64,000 bases of DNA from Rhodanobacter sp. (lineage in GTDB: Bacteria > Pseudomonadota > Gammaproteobacteria > Xanthomonadales > Rhodanobacteraceae), in the NCBI GenBank assembly GCA_024711345.1, contig JANJTA010000033.1, forward strand, positions 1 through 64,000, in the 5' to 3' direction. This document shows positions 26,612 to 37,390 of this stretch, piece by piece. A program made the translations under genes and the position numbers. The notes beneath the pieces are model-generated. The model had not been told where the DNA came from and did not search any database. It was given only the letters and a program-made list of their open reading frames with translations. Position 1 is the first letter of the stretch. The number at the start of each line of letters is the position of its first letter.

Positions 26612-28207
26612 TTATTGGCAGCCCGGGAACTTGAACGACGCGATGCGCGTGTTCCAGTTGAACGAGCCGGTGCTCTTCAGGTACTCGGTGGTGTACCAGA
26701 ACGTGCAGTCGTCGACCGGGTCGACCGTCATCGCGCTGTAGTCGCCCCAGCGCGACAGGTTGTTGCCGCTCTGCGAACCCAGGCCCTCGATGATGCTGTT
26801 CTCCGCTTCCAGCGTGTTCAGCGGGTCGCCGGCCAGCCGGCCGGTGTAGCGGATCGCCGGGTGCAGCGCACTGCTGGACACGCTGTAGCCGAGCGCCAGG
26901 TTGCCCAGCTTGTCCATCGCCACCGAACCCATCCAGCGGTAGCTGGTGTCCGGCGCGAAGGTGGATTGCTGGAAGACCACCGGCGTGCTGCCCGGGCTGC
27001 GGATCTCGTACCAGCGCACCCCGGTGTAGGGGTTGTTGTGCTTGGCGCCGACCTGCACCGAATGGGTGACCACCAGCGACTCGTGATCACCGAAGTTGCG
27101 ATAGGCCAGGCGGAACATCAGGCGATCGCCCAGCGAGTCCAGCTTCTGCCGCGTGCCGGACTGCGGAATGCAGCTGCCGCCGCGGCAGGCGGTGGCGAAG
27201 GCGGCTACCGGAATGTTGAGCGGACCGCTCAGCGTGGTGTTGGCGCTGTTTGTCCAGTCGACGTGGAACTTCCACAGGTTCAGCGAATTGCTGCCGAAGT
27301 TGAGCATGTAGTTCGGTGACCCGGCCGGTGGCGCGGTGGCGCCGTCGAGGTCGGCCGGCAACACACCGCCGTAGCTGGTGGACAACTGGAAGCACTGCTG
27401 GGTCGCCGCCTGGCCGCTCAGCATCGCGCTGCGGTCATAGGCGCACAGCTTGGCGCCCTGGAAGGTATTGGTGAACATGTTGAAGGTTTCGTAATAGGCA
27501 TCCGGCCACACGCCCATCTTCGGATAGTCGGGGAAGACGCTGCCGTAGGAAAAGGCGTAGCGGTAGTACGCACCGGTGGCATCACTGGTGGCCGACACGG
27601 CCACGCACTGGTAATACGGTGTGGCGCTGACGGCGAACTGCGAGACGATCCAGCGGTTGGCGGCCTTGTCGTAGACCACCACGGCGTCGCCGTCGTTGTC
27701 GGCCTCGCACGGGCCGCCGAAGCCGGACCACAGCGTGTTGCTCGGCACCGGACCGTAGATCACCGCCTTGCTGGCCTTGTCGAACACCGCAAAGCCGGTG
27801 TTGACGATCTGCAGGTACTGGGTGGCGCCGACCGCGCCATTGGTATCCGGCGGCGCGCTGTTGACGGTGAAGGTGCCCTGCGGGCCGCTGAAGCCCTGGC
27901 CGACGCCTTCGAAGCCGGCGCCCAGCGCGGGCGCAAACGCGCCGGTGATGGTGTGTTGCACGGCGCCGTCGGTCTGGTTGCCCGGCGCCAGCGGCGGCAA
28001 CGGATGCAGCGGATGAATGCGCTGACTCTTCGAGAAATCTTCCGGACGCGGCATGGTGCCGCGCAGGGAGCGCAAGGTGTCGTGCTTCACGGCAGGCGTC
28101 ACTTCCACCTTGGGGGCCGCGTTTTCAGCGAAGGCCTGGTGACTTGCCGCCAGACCGAAAACGGCACCCAGCGCGATGCTCAAACCGGTCAAGTTTCGTG
28201 ATGACAT
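26612..28207 (-). CDS. Large secreted protein, probable beta-propeller
   Basis: A 531-aa protein with a signal peptide (cut after AFA-ENAAP near residue 28). The mature chain is rich in Gly, Ser, Thr, Asn and aromatics, with blade-like strands such as PPDTNGAVGATQYLQIVNTGF, AVFDKASKAVIYGP, DGDAVVVYDKAANRWIVSQF and YRWMGSVAMDKLGNLALGYS. These spaced D-x-N-G/W-x-V patterns suggest a beta-propeller. Similar uncharacterised secreted proteins occur in environmental proteobacteria. Several cysteines could form disulfides. ATG 28207 has GAGGGGAA upstream. It appears to be a single-gene unit; 28208-28433 upstream shows no gene. Function is unknown. Confidence 0.75.
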   Translation of the reverse strand: MSSRNLTGLSIALGAVFGLAASHQAFAENAAPKVEVTPAVKHDTLRSLRGTMPRPEDFSKSQRIHPLHPLPPLAPGNQTDGAVQHTITGAFAPALGAGFEGVGQGFSGPQGTFTVNSAPPDTNGAVGATQYLQIVNTGFAVFDKASKAVIYGPVPSNTLWSGFGGPCEADNDGDAVVVYDKAANRWIVSQFAVSATPYYQCVAVSATSDATGAYYRYAFSYGSVFPDYPKMGVWPDAYYETFNMFTNTFQGAKLCAYDRSAMLSGQAATQQCFQLSTSYGGVLPADLDGATAPPAGSPNYMLNFGSNSLNLWKFHVDWTNSANTTLSGPLNIPVAAFATACRGGSCIPQSGTRQKLDSLGDRLMFRLAYRNFGDHESLVVTHSVQVGAKHNNPYTGVRWYEIRSPGSTPVVFQQSTFAPDTSYRWMGSVAMDKLGNLALGYSVSSSALHPAIRYTGRLAGDPLNTLEAENSIIEGLGSQSGNNLSRWGDYSAMTVDPVDDCTFWYTTEYLKSTGSFNWNTRIASFKFPGCQ

Positions 28208-28433
28208 GGGTTCCCCTCCACGAGGTGATGGCATTGGAAAGGGTCGACGCGTGCGGCTGGCGTTGCGCAGCTTGGCGGCCAGGCACGACGGGGATCCGAC
28301 AACCGTTCCACCATCACGCGACCTCAGCATCGCGCGCCCCTGGACTCCCAGGCGGAACGGCGGAGTCATAGCGCTTTGACGGGAATTTTGCGTGAAGAAG
28401 CGCCCGGCGCCTGACGGCGGGCGCGGTCGGTGG

Positions 28434-30053
28434 CTACGGCCCCGCCAGCGTCGGCAGGCCCAGGCCGAAGCGCAGCGGATCGAGCAGGGCGCCGTAGTGG
28501 TCGGCGCGGGCCGTGTCGCGCTGCAGCGGCTGGCGTACCTGCGCGGCGCTGGCGGTGCGCACGCTGCGGCTGGCCCGGTGGTAGTCGAGACAGGCAGGGT
28601 CGAACGGCAGGCCGCAGAACGCCAGCAGTGCGCGGATTTCACGCTCGGGTGCGGCCAGCAGCGCTTCGTAGCGCTGGGTGCGGATGCGCCCTGGCTCGGC
28701 CGCACGCCATGCGTCCATGATCCGTTCGTAGTCGCGAATGTAGGCGGCGATGTCGCCCAGCGTGCAGGCGAAATGCGGCAGCCGGTAGAACTGCTGCTTG
28801 TAGCAGGACCAGCCGGCCTCCAGCGCGTCGCGCCGCGCGTCGACGATGCGCGCGCCCGGCAGCATCGCGCCCAGCACGCCGGCCAGCAGCCAGTTGGACG
28901 GCAGCTTGTCGGTGTGCCGCGGCTTGTGCGCTCGCCAATGCGCGGTGAGTTCAAGGTAACGCCGGCCCAGGCGCTGCCAGTCGGCGGCCGTTGCCGCGGC
29001 GATCCACTGCAGCAGCGGCTGGCGGCGGCGGGCGGATTCCTCGCCGAGCACCTGTTCCAGCTCCGCCAGCTCGCTGGCGCCCTCGACCTCGGGATGGGCG
29101 GCGAGGATCTGTTCGAACAGGGTGGAACCCGAGCGTGGCAGGCCGACGATGAAGATCACCTCGCGGCCCAGCTCCGGGTCCAGCGGCGTCGGCAGCCGCG
29201 CCGAGGCAGCGACCAGCGCGTCGGCGTGCGCGCTGAACGCGCCGGCGTTCCAGGGATGCAGCTGGCGCAGCTCGGCGTTGGCCTGGCCCAGTGCGGCGAA
29301 GGCCTGCTCGTAGCGAGCCTGGTCCTCGCACACCTTGCCCAGCGCGAAGCCCATCGCGATGCGGTCGGCGGGGTTCAGGCCGGGTTGGCGCAGCGCCGAT
29401 GCCAGATGCTCGCGATCGGCCTCCGCCAGCGGCCGCGTCTTGATGTTGGCCAGCCCGCGCCAGGCGTCGCCGCAGGCCGGGTGCAGCGCCAGCGCCGCGC
29501 GGTAGCGCGCATCCGCCTCGTCGAAACGACCGGCGTGCACCAGCGCATCGCCGAGCAGGATCGAGGCAGGCAGGAAGTCCGGCGCCAGCGCGTGGACCTG
29601 CTGCAGCGCCTCGATCGCCGCCGCAGTGTCGCCATGCAGTTGCAGGTTGCGGCCCAGGTTGAACCACGGCATCGGCGAATGCGGCGCCAGCGCGCAGGCC
29701 TGCCGCCAGCTGGCGAACGCCGCCTGCGTCTCGCCAGCGGCCTGCTGCGCGTTGCCCAGGTCGGCGTGCGCCAGGGCGTAGTTGGGCCATTGCGCGAGCG
29801 CCTGTCGGAGCGCCGCCTGCGCTTCGGCGTGGCGCCCGGCGCGGCCGTGCAGCAGGCCGAGCATGCGCAGCAGCTCCGGGTGCGCCGGGGCCAGCGCGAA
29901 CGCCGCATCCAGCGCCTGCCGCGCGGCGCTTTCGGCGCCATCGCGGATCGCGCATGCCGCCGCCTGCAGGTGCGGCAAGGCACCCGGCGCCAGTCCGTCG
30001 AGCCGCGGCTCGGCGCCGCGGGACGATGGCTGTTCGACGATGGGGCTGGGCAT
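28434..30053 (-). CDS. TPR-repeat sulfotransferase family protein
   Basis: A 539-aa fusion. The N-terminal half (about residues 25-260) is a run of tetratricopeptide repeats, for example HPELLRMLGLLHGRAGRHAEAQAAL and YALAHADLGNAQQAAGET. The C-terminal half (about 290-525) is a sulfotransferase domain with the PAPS 5-prime phosphosulfate loop IVGLPRSGSTLFEQIL and a later KLPSNWLLAGVLGAMLPGARIVDARRD, the 3-prime phosphate motif. It likely transfers sulfate to protein or carbohydrate, but the acceptor is not predictable. It has its own promoter region upstream of 30053 and no operon partner. Confidence 0.87.
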   Translation of the reverse strand: MPSPIVEQPSSRGAEPRLDGLAPGALPHLQAAACAIRDGAESAARQALDAAFALAPAHPELLRMLGLLHGRAGRHAEAQAALRQALAQWPNYALAHADLGNAQQAAGETQAAFASWRQACALAPHSPMPWFNLGRNLQLHGDTAAAIEALQQVHALAPDFLPASILLGDALVHAGRFDEADARYRAALALHPACGDAWRGLANIKTRPLAEADREHLASALRQPGLNPADRIAMGFALGKVCEDQARYEQAFAALGQANAELRQLHPWNAGAFSAHADALVAASARLPTPLDPELGREVIFIVGLPRSGSTLFEQILAAHPEVEGASELAELEQVLGEESARRRQPLLQWIAAATAADWQRLGRRYLELTAHWRAHKPRHTDKLPSNWLLAGVLGAMLPGARIVDARRDALEAGWSCYKQQFYRLPHFACTLGDIAAYIRDYERIMDAWRAAEPGRIRTQRYEALLAAPEREIRALLAFCGLPFDPACLDYHRASRSVRTASAAQVRQPLQRDTARADHYGALLDPLRFGLGLPTLAGP

Positions 30054-30124
30054 GCGGCGGCTTCAGGGCGGCGGCGACCCGCGGATGTTACGTGGTCGGG
30101 CCGCTGCTTATCGAGCTGCGTCGC

Positions 30125-31960
<1,836 letters not shown>

Positions 31961-32119
31961 GGGGGGAACCTCAGGGAAGGCAGCGCCGGGAAGGCGGCGC
32001 GCGGGTCGTGCATTCTACCAGCGTCCAGGGGCGCGCGCGGCGCTTGCGGCTGAACGCGAAGCTGATGACGGCGCGGTTATGCTCCGCTTTGCCTTTGCCA
32101 ATGGAGCGACCAGCCGACG

Positions 32120-32968
32120 ATGGGCACGCTTGAAACGATCTCCGAACAATGCCTGCACGGCGGCGTGCAGGGCTTCTACCGCCACCACTCGCAGGCCTGC
32201 GCCGGCGCCATGCGCTTCGCCGTCTACCAGCCGCCGCAGGCCGCCCGGCGGCCTTGCCCGGTGCTGTATTTCCTGGCCGGGCTGACCTGCACCGAGGAAA
32301 CCGCCACGATCAAGGCCGGCGCGCAAAGGCTGGCTGCCGAGCTTGGCCTGATCCTGGTGATGCCCGATACCAGCCCGCGCGGCACCGGCCTCGACGGCGC
32401 CACCGGCGACTGGGAATTCGGCGAAGGCGCCGGCTTCTACCTCGATGCTACCGAAGCGCCCTGGTCGGCGCGCTTTCGCATGGCCAGTTACGTGGTGGAT
32501 GAGTTGCCCGCGTTGGTCGGCGCGCATTTCCCGGTCGACCTCGCGCGCAGCGGCCTCTGCGGCCATTCGATGGGCGGCCACGGCGCACTGACCCTGGCCC
32601 TGAAGCATCCGCAGCGCTACCGCTCGGTGTCGGCGTTCGCGCCGATCGTGGCGCCCAGCCAGGTGCCGTGGGGACGCAAGGCCCTGCCGCGTTATCTCGG
32701 CGACGATCCGGCAGCGTGGGCCGACCACGACGCCTGCGAGCTGGTGCGGCGGCAGACCTTCCCCGGCACCATCCTGATCGACCAGGGCGAGGCCGATGGT
32801 TTCCTCGAAGCGCAACTGAAGCCCGAGCTGTTCGACCAGGCCTGCGCCGAGGCGGGGCAGTCGCTGCTGCTGCGCCGGCACCCGGGCTACGACCACAGCT
32901 ACTGGTTCATCGCCAGCTTCATCGACGACCACCTGCGCCATCACGCCTCAGCGCTGCGGCTGTTGTAG
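32120..32968 (+). CDS. fghA: S-formylglutathione hydrolase
   Basis: A 282-aa alpha/beta hydrolase that finishes glutathione-dependent formaldehyde oxidation by releasing formate. The nucleophile elbow is GHSMGGHGAL (Ser near residue 152). The start CLHGGVQGFYRHHSQACAGAMRFAVYQP and the PVLYFLAGLTCTEE oxyanion region match FrmB/FghA. The final His is in GYDHSYWFI. No adhC neighbour is visible. The TAG stop at 32966-32968 lies within the head of a REP element. Confidence 0.93.
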   Translation: MGTLETISEQCLHGGVQGFYRHHSQACAGAMRFAVYQPPQAARRPCPVLYFLAGLTCTEETATIKAGAQRLAAELGLILVMPDTSPRGTGLDGATGDWEFGEGAGFYLDATEAPWSARFRMASYVVDELPALVGAHFPVDLARSGLCGHSMGGHGALTLALKHPQRYRSVSAFAPIVAPSQVPWGRKALPRYLGDDPAAWADHDACELVRRQTFPGTILIDQGEADGFLEAQLKPELFDQACAEAGQSLLLRRHPGYDHSYWFIASFIDDHLRHHASALRLL

Positions 32969-33040
32969 GAGCCCGCTCGCGGGCGATGCTTTTGCCTGGG
33001 AGCAGCAAAGAAAGAGCATCGCCCGCGAGCGGGCTCCTAC
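32965..33040. repeat. REP-like element, GTAGGAGCCCGC family, perfect 26-bp inverted repeat
   Basis: Bases 32965-32990 (starting GTAGGAGCCCGCTCGCGG) are the exact reverse complement of 33015-33040, with a 24-base loop. It fills the gap between the convergent fghA and rhlE genes. Its first bases supply the TAG stop of fghA. It likely works as a bidirectional terminator and 3-prime end protector. The family is distinct from the GTAGGGCGG type at 4031-4191. Confidence 0.85.
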
Positions 33041-33050
33041 GATGGCGGCG

Positions 33051-34379
33051 TCAGGCCTTGGCGGCGGGACGCCGGTTCGAGCGGCGGCGCTGGTTGCCGG
33101 CGGCGCGCTCGCCGCGGCCCTGCGGCGCGTAGCCGTTCGGTCGTGCCGCGCCGGCGGGCTTGCCCTGGCGCGGCGCTCGCTGCTGCTGGCGCTGGCCGCC
33201 GCCGCCCTGCTTCGGGCGCGGCGCGCCGGCGTCCAGTCGCAGCGGAGCGGACGGCTCGTAGCCGGCGACCGGGGTGATCGCGATGTCCTGCTTCAGCAGC
33301 TTGCGGATGTCGTACAGCAGGCCCGATTCGTCATGGCTGACCAGCGACAGCGCCAGGCCTTCCATGCCGGCACGGCCGGTCCGGCCGATGCGGTGCACGT
33401 AATCTTCGGCCACCGACGGCAGGTCGAAGTTGATCACGATCGGCAACTGCTCGATGTCGATGCCGCGGGCGGCGATGTCGGTGGCCACCAGCACTGTGAC
33501 GCGGTCGCTCTTGAAGTCGCTGAGGGCGCGGGTGCGTGCGTTCTGGCTCTTGTTGCCATGGATCGCGGCAGCGCGCAGGCCCGAGGCGTTGAGGAAGGTG
33601 ACCAGCTTGTCGGCGCCGTGCTTGGTGCGGCTGAACACCAGGGTCTGGCGGCGGCTGTCCTGCGACAGCACATGCAGCAGCAGGTCGCGCTTGCGCGAGG
33701 CGTCCACCGGATGCACCTGATGGCTGACCAGGGCGGTCACGGTGTTCGGCGCGGAGACCGAGATCTCGCGCGGGTTGTGCATGAAGTCCAGCGCCAGCGC
33801 CTTGATCGCCGGCGCGAAGGTGGCCGAGAACAGCAGCGTCTGGCGCTTCTTCGGCAGCGCGGCGAGGATGCGCTTCAGCGCCGGCAGGAAGCCCATGTCG
33901 AGCATGCGGTCGGCTTCGTCCAGCACCAGCGTCTCCACCGCGGAAAGGTCCAGCGTGCGCTGCTGCAGGTGGTCGATCAGCCGGCCCGGGGTGGCAATGA
34001 CGATGTCCACGCCGCGGCGCAGCGCGTTGATCTGCGGACCCATGCCGACGCCGCCGAAGATGGTGGTGGCGCTGACGTGGACGTGCTTGCCGTAGTCGCG
34101 CATGTTCTCGTGGATCTGCGCGGCCAGCTCGCGGGTCGGGGTGAGGATCAGCGCGCGCGGGCGGCGGGTAAGGGTCTGGCCGCTGGTCGAGAGCTTCTGC
34201 AGCAGCGGCAGCGCGAACGCGGCGGTCTTGCCGGTGCCGGTCTGCGCGGCAGCGAGCAGGTCATGGCCTTCCAGTGCGGGCGGAATCGCGGCGGCCTGGA
34301 TCGGGGTGGGCTGCGTGTAGCCGTAATCGGCGAGCGCACGCAGCAACGCGGGCGCAAGGCCCAGCGAATCGAAAGACAT
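33051..34379 (-). CDS. rhlE: DEAD-box RNA helicase RhlE
   Basis: A 442-aa helicase with SFDSLGLAPALLRALADYGYTQPTPIQ (Q motif), AQTGTGKTAAF, VLDEADRMLDMGFLPALKRIL, FSAT and HRIGRTGRAG. The tail after residue 385 is basic and Gln/Gly/Arg-rich (GGGGQRQQQRAPRQG), as in RhlE proteins, and lacks a DbpA domain. It takes part in ribosome maturation and RNA decay. The upstream 34380-34548 gap is short and holds its promoter. Confidence 0.9.
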   Translation of the reverse strand: MSFDSLGLAPALLRALADYGYTQPTPIQAAAIPPALEGHDLLAAAQTGTGKTAAFALPLLQKLSTSGQTLTRRPRALILTPTRELAAQIHENMRDYGKHVHVSATTIFGGVGMGPQINALRRGVDIVIATPGRLIDHLQQRTLDLSAVETLVLDEADRMLDMGFLPALKRILAALPKKRQTLLFSATFAPAIKALALDFMHNPREISVSAPNTVTALVSHQVHPVDASRKRDLLLHVLSQDSRRQTLVFSRTKHGADKLVTFLNASGLRAAAIHGNKSQNARTRALSDFKSDRVTVLVATDIAARGIDIEQLPIVINFDLPSVAEDYVHRIGRTGRAGMEGLALSLVSHDESGLLYDIRKLLKQDIAITPVAGYEPSAPLRLDAGAPRPKQGGGGQRQQQRAPRQGKPAGAARPNGYAPQGRGERAAGNQRRRSNRRPAAKA

Positions 34380-34548
34380 GAAACACTCCTGGGCAACCCG
34401 GAGTGTTCATACCGTGTTGCGGATCAAGGGAAAGGCGCGACGTTGTCGCGGCATGCGTGGGGACGAATGCGCCGACGAGTATAGCCGATCCGTCGTCGCC
34501 ACGCGCGTCGGTGCCGCGTCGGCCTGGATGGCCCTGGCCGCAACCACT

Positions 34549-35205
34549 TCAGCGGTACGGTTGCGCCACGATCAGGTAGCTGTTGAACGGGGTGCGCCCG
34601 CGCAGCGCTTCGATGCGCACCTTGAGTCCGACGTCTTCCAGCGGCGCGCGCACTTCATCGGCGCTCGGGTAGTGCTGTGCACCGCCGGGAATCCAGCCGG
34701 AAGTGCGCAGGAAGAACTCTTCGACGCGGGTGGCGTGGAAGCGCCAGTTCGGCTCGCGCAGCACGTTGCGGATGATCAGGCGGCCGTCGGGCGCCAGGTG
34801 GCGTGCCGCTTCGCGCAGCAGGGTAGGCTGCCGTCCGGCCGGCAGGTAGTGCAGCACGTCGAGCAGCGCCACGTGACCATGCGTTGGCGGCAGCTCCGCC
34901 ACGTCGGCATGGCGCAGGCCGATCAGCGCCTCCAGCCCGGCACGCTGCACGGCCAGCCGGCCGCTTTCGATCTTGCGTCGGTCGTGGTCCAGCCCGAGGT
35001 AGGGGCGAGGCTGCCCGCAGGCGTGCAGGTACAGCCCGAGCAGGCCGATGCCGCAACCGATGTCGAGCAGCGGCAGTGTCGTGCCGGCCACCAGTTCGGC
35101 CGCGGCCGCGTAGACTGGGTCGGTGCCCAGTTTGACCCGAGCGTAGCCGCGCTGCAGCCGGCTGCCGTACAGGCTGGCGATGCGCTGGCGGCCGTGGCGG
35201 TCCAT
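34549..35205 (-). CDS. Class I SAM-dependent methyltransferase
   Basis: A 218-aa Rossmann-fold methyltransferase. The SAM-binding loop is LLDIGCGIGLLGLYLH (about residues 47-62), followed by LGLDHDRRKIESGRLA and HVALLDVLHYLPAGRQ, the acidic and post-motif strands. The C-terminal half holds an RxEEFFLRTSGWIP insert. The substrate is unknown. ATG 35205 follows GGAG at six bases and is preferred over the in-frame TTG at 35226. Divergent from the MFS transporter gene. Confidence 0.85.
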   Translation of the reverse strand: MDRHGRQRIASLYGSRLQRGYARVKLGTDPVYAAAAELVAGTTLPLLDIGCGIGLLGLYLHACGQPRPYLGLDHDRRKIESGRLAVQRAGLEALIGLRHADVAELPPTHGHVALLDVLHYLPAGRQPTLLREAARHLAPDGRLIIRNVLREPNWRFHATRVEEFFLRTSGWIPGGAQHYPSADEVRAPLEDVGLKVRIEALRGRTPFNSYLIVAQPYR

Positions 35206-35310
35206 CCGGGCTCCAATTTTCGGCAATGACGGCAGCCTAGGACATCAGACGCTCCGCTACCATCGTCGCCGGCGCGCACTGTGCGTGGAGTCCCGTTCGA
35301 GGAGAGACCG

Positions 35311-36540
35311 ATGTCGCTGCTTGCACCCCTGCGCGAGCTCGATGCCACCCAGCGGCATACGGTGCTGGCCAGCTTTCTGGGCTGGACGCTGGATGCGTTC
35401 GACTACTTCCTGCTGACCTTCGTCATCGTCACGGTGGCGAAGGAGTTCGACGTGGGCACGGCGCAGATCACCTACGCGCTGTTCCTGACCCTGGCGGCGC
35501 GACCGCTGGGCGCGCTGCTGTTCGGCCGGCTGGCCGACCGCTTCGGGCGGCGGCCGATCCTGATGTTGGACGTGGTGCTGTTTTCGTTGTTCGAGTTCGC
35601 CACCGCCTTCGCCTCGTCGCTGACCGTCCTGCTGGTGCTGCGTTTCCTGTTCGGCGTCGCGATGGGTGGCGAGTGGGGCGTGGGCGCGTCGCTGGCGATG
35701 GAGTCGATCCCGGCGAAGGCGCGCGGCGCCGTGTCGGGCCTGTTGCAGAGCGGCTACCCGTGCGGCTTCTTCCTCGCCGCGCTGGCGAACTGGTTGCTGA
35801 TCGATCACGTCGGCTGGCGCGGCCTGTTCGTGGTCGGCGCGCTGCCGGCGCTGCTGGTGCTGTACATCCGCCGCAAGGTGCCGGAGTCGGCGGTGTGGCA
35901 GGAAGGCATGCGGGCAGCGCGGCGCCCCGGCCTGTTCGAAGCCATGCGCGGGCACTGGAAGCTGGCGTTCTACCTGATGCTGCTGATGATGGCGTTCAAC
36001 ATGTTCAGCCACGGCTCGCAGGACATGTACCACACGTTCGAGGAAACCAACCTGCACCTGCCCACCGGTTCGACCGTGGCCTTCGTGCTGGTGGCGCTGC
36101 TCAATCTCGGCGCGCTGGCCGGCGGCCTGTATTTCGGCGCGCTGTCGGAACGCATCGGCCGGCGCCGGGCGATGATGATCGCCGCGCTGCTGGCGATACC
36201 GGTGATTCCGCTGTGGATGTATGGCGGCTCGCTGATCCTGCTGGGACTGGGCGCGTTCCTGATCCAGGTGATGGTGCAGGGCGCCTGGGGCGTGGTGCCA
36301 AGCCACTTGAACGAGCTGTCGCCGGCGGCGGTGCGCGGCACCCTGCCGGGCTTTGCCTACCAGATGGGCAACCTGCTGGCGGCAGTCACCGCCACCGCAC
36401 AGACCTGGCTGGCACAACGCCATGGCGGCGACTTCGCGTTCGCGATGTCGCTGTGGATGGTGCTGGTGGCGCTGTTGCTGGCGGCGTTGCTGTGGCTGGG
36501 GCCGGAGGCGCGCGGGGTGGGCTTCGGCCAGCGCGGGTGA
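35311..36540 (+). CDS. MFS transporter (sugar/carboxylate:proton symporter group)
   Basis: A 409-aa transporter with 12 predicted membrane segments. The start HTVLASFLGWTLDAFDYFLL and the loop RPLGALLFGRLADRFGRRPILM (loop 2-3 signature) match the aromatic-acid/carboxylate and sialate proton symporter branches. RRKVPESAVWQEG follows TM6 and GRRRAMMIAALLAIPVIP occurs in the second half. Organic acids or sugar acids are likely substrates, without evidence to decide. The ATG at 35311 has AGGAGAG. Confidence 0.85.
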   Translation: MSLLAPLRELDATQRHTVLASFLGWTLDAFDYFLLTFVIVTVAKEFDVGTAQITYALFLTLAARPLGALLFGRLADRFGRRPILMLDVVLFSLFEFATAFASSLTVLLVLRFLFGVAMGGEWGVGASLAMESIPAKARGAVSGLLQSGYPCGFFLAALANWLLIDHVGWRGLFVVGALPALLVLYIRRKVPESAVWQEGMRAARRPGLFEAMRGHWKLAFYLMLLMMAFNMFSHGSQDMYHTFEETNLHLPTGSTVAFVLVALLNLGALAGGLYFGALSERIGRRRAMMIAALLAIPVIPLWMYGGSLILLGLGAFLIQVMVQGAWGVVPSHLNELSPAAVRGTLPGFAYQMGNLLAAVTATAQTWLAQRHGGDFAFAMSLWMVLVALLLAALLWLGPEARGVGFGQRG

Positions 36541-36587
36541 GTTCTGGCGGGTTGTTGAAAAAAGGCTTTCCTGCCCTTTTTCGACTC

Positions 36588-36701
36588 GCCGCATCCGGTG
36601 CATGCCCGGATGCGGCTCCGACGAACAGCCACGGGCGTGGCTGATTCGCGAGCGATCCGTCCATGGATCGCGCCGACAGGTTGTTTTCAACACCCTGTCG
36701 G
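36588..36701. repeat. Array of four hairpins between the MFS gene and slyD
   Basis: Four inverted repeats follow one another: 36588-36598 with 36606-36616 (11 bp), 36626-36633 with 36636-36643 (8 bp), 36652-36658 with 36665-36671 (7 bp) and 36673-36680 with 36694-36701 (8 bp, closed by a GTTGTTTTCAAC inner stem). It resembles the hairpin cluster at 341-502, including a CATGGAT loop element. It could terminate the MFS transcript. It ends about 17 bases before a TAGAAT (36718-36723) that may be the slyD -10 box. Confidence 0.6.
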
Positions 36702-36754
36702 GTCGCCGGGCTGCTGCTAGAATCCGCCGTTTTATCCCACCAACGAGACAGGCA

Positions 36755-37240
36755 ATGAAGGCTGGCAAGGACAAGGTCATCGCGATCCACTACACGCTGA
36801 CGGTCGATGGCGAAAAGGTTGAGAGCTCGCACGATCGCGACGAGCAGCTGTGGATCCTGCTCGGCCACGGCCAGCTGATCCCGGGCCTGGAAACCGCGCT
36901 GGAAGGCCGCGAGGCCGGCGAGACGCTGAGCGTGGACGTGGCTCCCGCCGACGCTTACGGCGAGCGCCAGGAGGGCCAGATCCAGCGCATGTCGAAGAAA
37001 TACTTCCCGCAGGCCAACCGGCTCAAGCCGGGCATGACGGCCGTGCTGCAGCTGAAGCAGGGCGGCCAGCGCGCGGTGACCGTGCACAAGGTCGGCATGA
37101 GCGCGATCGACGTGGACCTGAACCACCCGATGGCGGGCAAGACCCTGCATTTCGACGTGGCGATCGGCGACGTGCGCGACGCCACCGAGGAAGAAATCGC
37201 CCACGGCCACGCCCATGCGCCGGGCAGTGCGGAGCACTGA
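36755..37240 (+). CDS. slyD: FKBP-type peptidyl-prolyl isomerase SlyD
   Basis: A 161-aa FKBP with the insert-in-flap domain of SlyD. The FKBP start is VIAIHYTLTVDGEKVESSHD and LWILLGHGQLIPGLETALEGREAGE follows, then the IF domain (about residues 75-130). The C-terminus is only mildly His-rich (HGHAHAPGSAEH), shorter than the metal-binding tail of E. coli SlyD (196 aa), so nickel storage may be weaker. It acts as a folding catalyst and chaperone. ATG 36755 follows AGACAGGC. A strong terminator follows. Confidence 0.93.
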   Translation: MKAGKDKVIAIHYTLTVDGEKVESSHDRDEQLWILLGHGQLIPGLETALEGREAGETLSVDVAPADAYGERQEGQIQRMSKKYFPQANRLKPGMTAVLQLKQGGQRAVTVHKVGMSAIDVDLNHPMAGKTLHFDVAIGDVRDATEEEIAHGHAHAPGSAEH

Positions 37241-37266
37241 CCCCGCTTCAATGAAGCCAGCGCAAT

Positions 37267-37296
37267 AACGGCGCCCGCGGGCGCCGTTGTTCGTTT
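37267..37296 (+). terminator. Terminator after slyD
   Basis: AACGGCGCCC at 37267-37276 pairs with GGGCGCCGTT at 37279-37288, followed by GTTCGTTT. This is a GC-rich 10-bp stem with a short T-rich tail, 27 bases after the slyD stop. Confidence 0.8.
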
Positions 37297-37365
37297 GCCC
37301 TCTCCCCTTCCAGGGGAGAGTTGTGACCGCCCCTGTGGGGGAGAGGGGAGCTCCGGCTTGCCACA
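37297..37365. repeat. CCCTCTCCCC dispersed repeat (diverged third copy)
   Basis: GCCCTCTCCCCTTCC and CAGGGGAGAG form a hairpin; a GTGGGGGAGAGGGGAGCTCCGGCTTGCC flank follows. The layout, with a CCCTC...GAGGG hairpin and then a G-rich strand leading to AGCTC--TTGCC, is like the sequence before nadD and that at 26040. It sits between convergent slyD and the NlpC gene. Confidence 0.5.
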
Positions 37366-37390
37366 AGCCGGCTTTCTCCAGCCCAGACCC

